A stretch of DNA of 61,129 bases, from contig JBILVB010000002.1 of the NCBI GenBank assembly GCA_044370695.1, forward strand, positions 1 to 61,129, in the 5' to 3' direction. Below the pieces are notes generated by a model. That model saw only the letters and a program-made list of their open reading frames with translations. It did no database searches and had not been told where the DNA came from. Shown here in pieces: positions 60,550 through 61,129 of the stretch. The stretch comes from JBEIFW01 sp044370695 (GTDB lineage Bacteria; Actinomycetota; Acidimicrobiia; Acidimicrobiales; Ilumatobacteraceae). Made by a program: the position numbers and the translations under genes. Each line of letters begins with the position of its first letter. Position 1 is the first letter of the stretch.

Positions 60550-60906
60550 ATGCCGATCCCGATCCCGGCCACCGACGAGCAGCTCGCCGCCGTCCGTTAC
60601 GACGCCCACGGCCTGGTACCCGCCGTGGTCCAAGACGACGAGGACGGCACGGTGCTGATGGTGGCGTGGATGAACGCCGAGACGTTGCGCCTCACCCTCG
60701 CCGAGGGCCGCACGGTGTTCTGGTCACGCAGCCGCCAGGAGATCTGGCGCAAGGGCGACACGTCCGGTGAACGTCAGTGGGTGCAGTCCGCCCACTACGA
60801 CTGCGACGGTGACACCCTGCTGTTCCGGGTCCGGCAGGACGGCGCCGGCGCCTGTCACACCGGGGCCCGAAGCTGCTTCCACCGATCGTTCGGGAGCCCG
60901 GCGTGA
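60550..60906 (+). CDS. hisI: Phosphoribosyl-AMP cyclohydrolase
   Basis: 118 residues, cyclohydrolase only with no HisE domain. Third step of histidine synthesis. VLMVAWMNAETLRLTL near 35-50, FWSRSRQEIWRKGDTSG near 57-73, the metal-binding YDCDGDTLLF near 84-93 and CHTGARSCF near 103-111 are canonical. It is apart from the main his operon and is GTGA-coupled to trpE. Confidence 0.95.
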   Translation: MPIPIPATDEQLAAVRYDAHGLVPAVVQDDEDGTVLMVAWMNAETLRLTLAEGRTVFWSRSRQEIWRKGDTSGERQWVQSAHYDCDGDTLLFRVRQDGAGACHTGARSCFHRSFGSPA

Positions 60907-61129
60907 GGATCCGACCCAGCCGCGAGGAGTTCCGTTCGCTCGCCGCGCAGCACACCGTCGTGCCGGTGTGGACCGAGGTGCTCGCGGACTTGGAGACCCC
61001 CGTCTCGGCCTACGCGAAGCTCGTCGGGGACGGCGCCGGGTTCCTGTTCGAGTCGGTCGAGCACGGCGAGCGCTGGAGCCGGTTCAGCTTCGTGGGACGG
61101 GCACCGAGCGCCACACTCGTACTGCGCGG
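60903..61129 (+). CDS. trpE: Anthranilate synthase component I (5' part only)
   Basis: The first about 75 codons, cut by the window end. Start GTG 60903 overlaps the hisI stop. The N-terminal RIRPSREEFRSLAAQHTVVP, the ETPVSAYAKLV segment near 37-47 and FLFESVEHGERWSRFSFVG near 52-70 are typical of TrpE, which makes anthranilate from chorismate. The catalytic domain lies outside the window. Confidence 0.9.
   Translation, partial: MRIRPSREEFRSLAAQHTVVPVWTEVLADLETPVSAYAKLVGDGAGFLFESVEHGERWSRFSFVGRAPSATLVLR

Overview
The window is high-GC bacterial DNA packed with short-gapped or overlapping genes. It reads as an actinobacterial chromosome, most likely class Acidimicrobiia (an inference from gene content; no 16S is present). 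The pointers are: the radical-SAM/DUF2344-rne-rplU-rpmA-obgE-proB run, the DUF2469-yraN pair after rplS, an F420-type LLM oxidoreductase, a mycothiol-type DinB-fold protein, a lone GroES-family protein, and many leaderless promoters (TANNNT box 6-11 nt before the start codon). I see no rRNA, tRNA, transposase, integrase, phage gene or CRISPR array. This is mostly core genome with some accessory blocks.

Layout. 1-2.1 kb: end of an upstream gene, then aroK-aroB-aroQ (shikimate pathway) with 4-nt overlaps. 2.1-15.3 kb: accessory metabolism, comprising two crotonase-fold proteins, a carboxylesterase, a ThuA-like protein, a hexapeptide acyltransferase, panB-panC, a P1/DmpA-type peptidase, a DinB-fold protein, a membrane diguanylate cyclase, a SnoaL-like protein, an LLM oxidoreductase, a Rieske oxygenase with its ferredoxin behind a palindromic operator, and two small unknown proteins. 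15.4-26.8 kb: protein quality control and cell shape (tig-clpP-clpX-folC, ndk, mreB-mreC-mreD-PBP2-rodA). 26.8-35.7 kb: radical SAM protein, DUF2344, RNase E/G, rplU-rpmA, a dNTPase facing the other way, obgE-proB. 35.7-36.8 kb: a redoxin gene split by one in-frame TGA exactly at the expected redox cysteine, the best candidate here for a selenoprotein. 36.8-46.4 kb: pspA, then a minus-strand operon AAA ATPase - secreted protein - binding-protein/VWA lipoprotein - membrane protein - murJ, divergent from a MoxR-VWA pair. 46.5-51.5 kb: ffh, rpsP-khpA-rimM-trmD-rplS, DUF2469-yraN, nth. 51.6-61.1 kb: hisD-hisC-hisB-hisH-hisA-MFS-hisF, a small hydrolase, a GroES-like protein, an EAL-HDOD protein, hisI and the start of trpE.

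How it works together. Most units are textbook housekeeping operons with translational coupling (ATGA, GTGA, TGATG overlaps). The less ordinary parts are the putative selenoprotein, the paired AAA/VWA modules beside murJ, an MFS permease inside the his operon, a long Thr/Pro insert inside MreC, and a promoter architecture in which -10 boxes sit so close to start codons that some include the upstream gene's stop codon.
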